From assembly GCA_034437455.1 (NCBI GenBank), contig DAOTUB010000225.1:81232-145231 (forward strand): a stretch of DNA of 64,000 bases, in the 5' to 3' direction. The notes beneath the pieces are model-generated. The model was not told the origin of the DNA and did not search any database. It saw only the letters and a program-made list of their open reading frames with translations. Positions within the stretch are counted from its first letter, which is position 1; each line of letters opens with the position of its first letter. Positions 63,993 to 64,000 of this stretch are shown here, one piece after another. The stretch comes from DAOTUB01 sp034437455. GTDB lineage: Bacteria; Chloroflexota; Anaerolineae; B4-G1. A program made the position numbers and the translations under genes.

Positions 63993-64000
63993 CTGCTTCT

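Overview
The window looks like a GC-rich bacterial chromosome segment, most likely from the phylum Chloroflexota (Anaerolineae-like). That placement is an inference. It rests on giant secreted PKD/DUF11 proteins, the recurring secreted-protein motif LPLV(V/L)RN, very large YfhO-type membrane proteins, many GTG/TTG starts, and intergenic space full of heptamer repeats and REP-like hairpins. No rRNA, tRNA, CRISPR array or prophage was found. Clear sigma70-type promoters (usually TTGTCA or TTGACA, 16-17 nt, then TATAAT or TACAAT) precede several operons.

Layout. 1-1021: the 3' end of rpmB, then a frame-disrupted gene remnant. 1089-8626: acetyltransferase, methyltransferase, Lon protease, a CheY-like receiver, a PHP/AlbA-type protein and an MFS transporter. 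8870-13068: two overlapping multi-pass membrane proteins (GT39-like and YfhO-like). 13288-15985: endonuclease V, sirtuin and a GAF histidine kinase, ending at a good terminator. 16036-18332 (minus): a Clp1/Grc3-like P-loop protein, a REP-associated tyrosine transposase (RAYT) bracketed by REP hairpins, and a membrane-anchored cyclophilin. 18842-30169: two giant secreted repeat proteins in tandem; the first ends in a dockerin-like duplication and the second begins with a cohesin-like domain. 30338-31812 (minus): a small secreted protein and a lipoprotein. 32089-36883: uvrA and a membrane protein. 36909-42236: queG, then a TetR regulator with paired operator palindromes driving a heterodimeric ABC exporter. 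42264-45552 (minus): carotenoid genes crtI and crtB plus a family 2 glycosyltransferase. 45933-51579 (minus): asnS and a 1403-residue YfhO-flippase fusion. 51730-54881 (minus): a receiver/degenerate-GGDEF protein and two tandem copies of a V4R plus Roadblock/LC7 gene pair. 55063-63816: DedA protein, PrsW-like protease, a DsbA-cyclophilin fusion lipoprotein, an extracellular nuclease, an orphan amino-acid-binding lipoprotein, an amidinotransferase-fold enzyme and a PLP-dependent dehydratase.

Main themes. (1) Small repeats invade coding DNA. A C/G-rich nested palindrome lies in frame inside lon and an ABC exporter gene. REP hairpins supply the stop codons of at least four genes and the N terminus of the Clp1-like protein. 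A heptamer repeat encodes the signal peptide of the binding protein. (2) A possible cohesin-dockerin pair occurs outside any visible cellulosome. (3) A duplicated V4R/Roadblock module, built from folds that in eukaryotes serve GTPase-regulating complexes, stands next to a response regulator. (4) Unusual fusions: YfhO with flippase, DsbA with a cyclophilin lacking its catalytic arginine, and PHP with AlbA_2.
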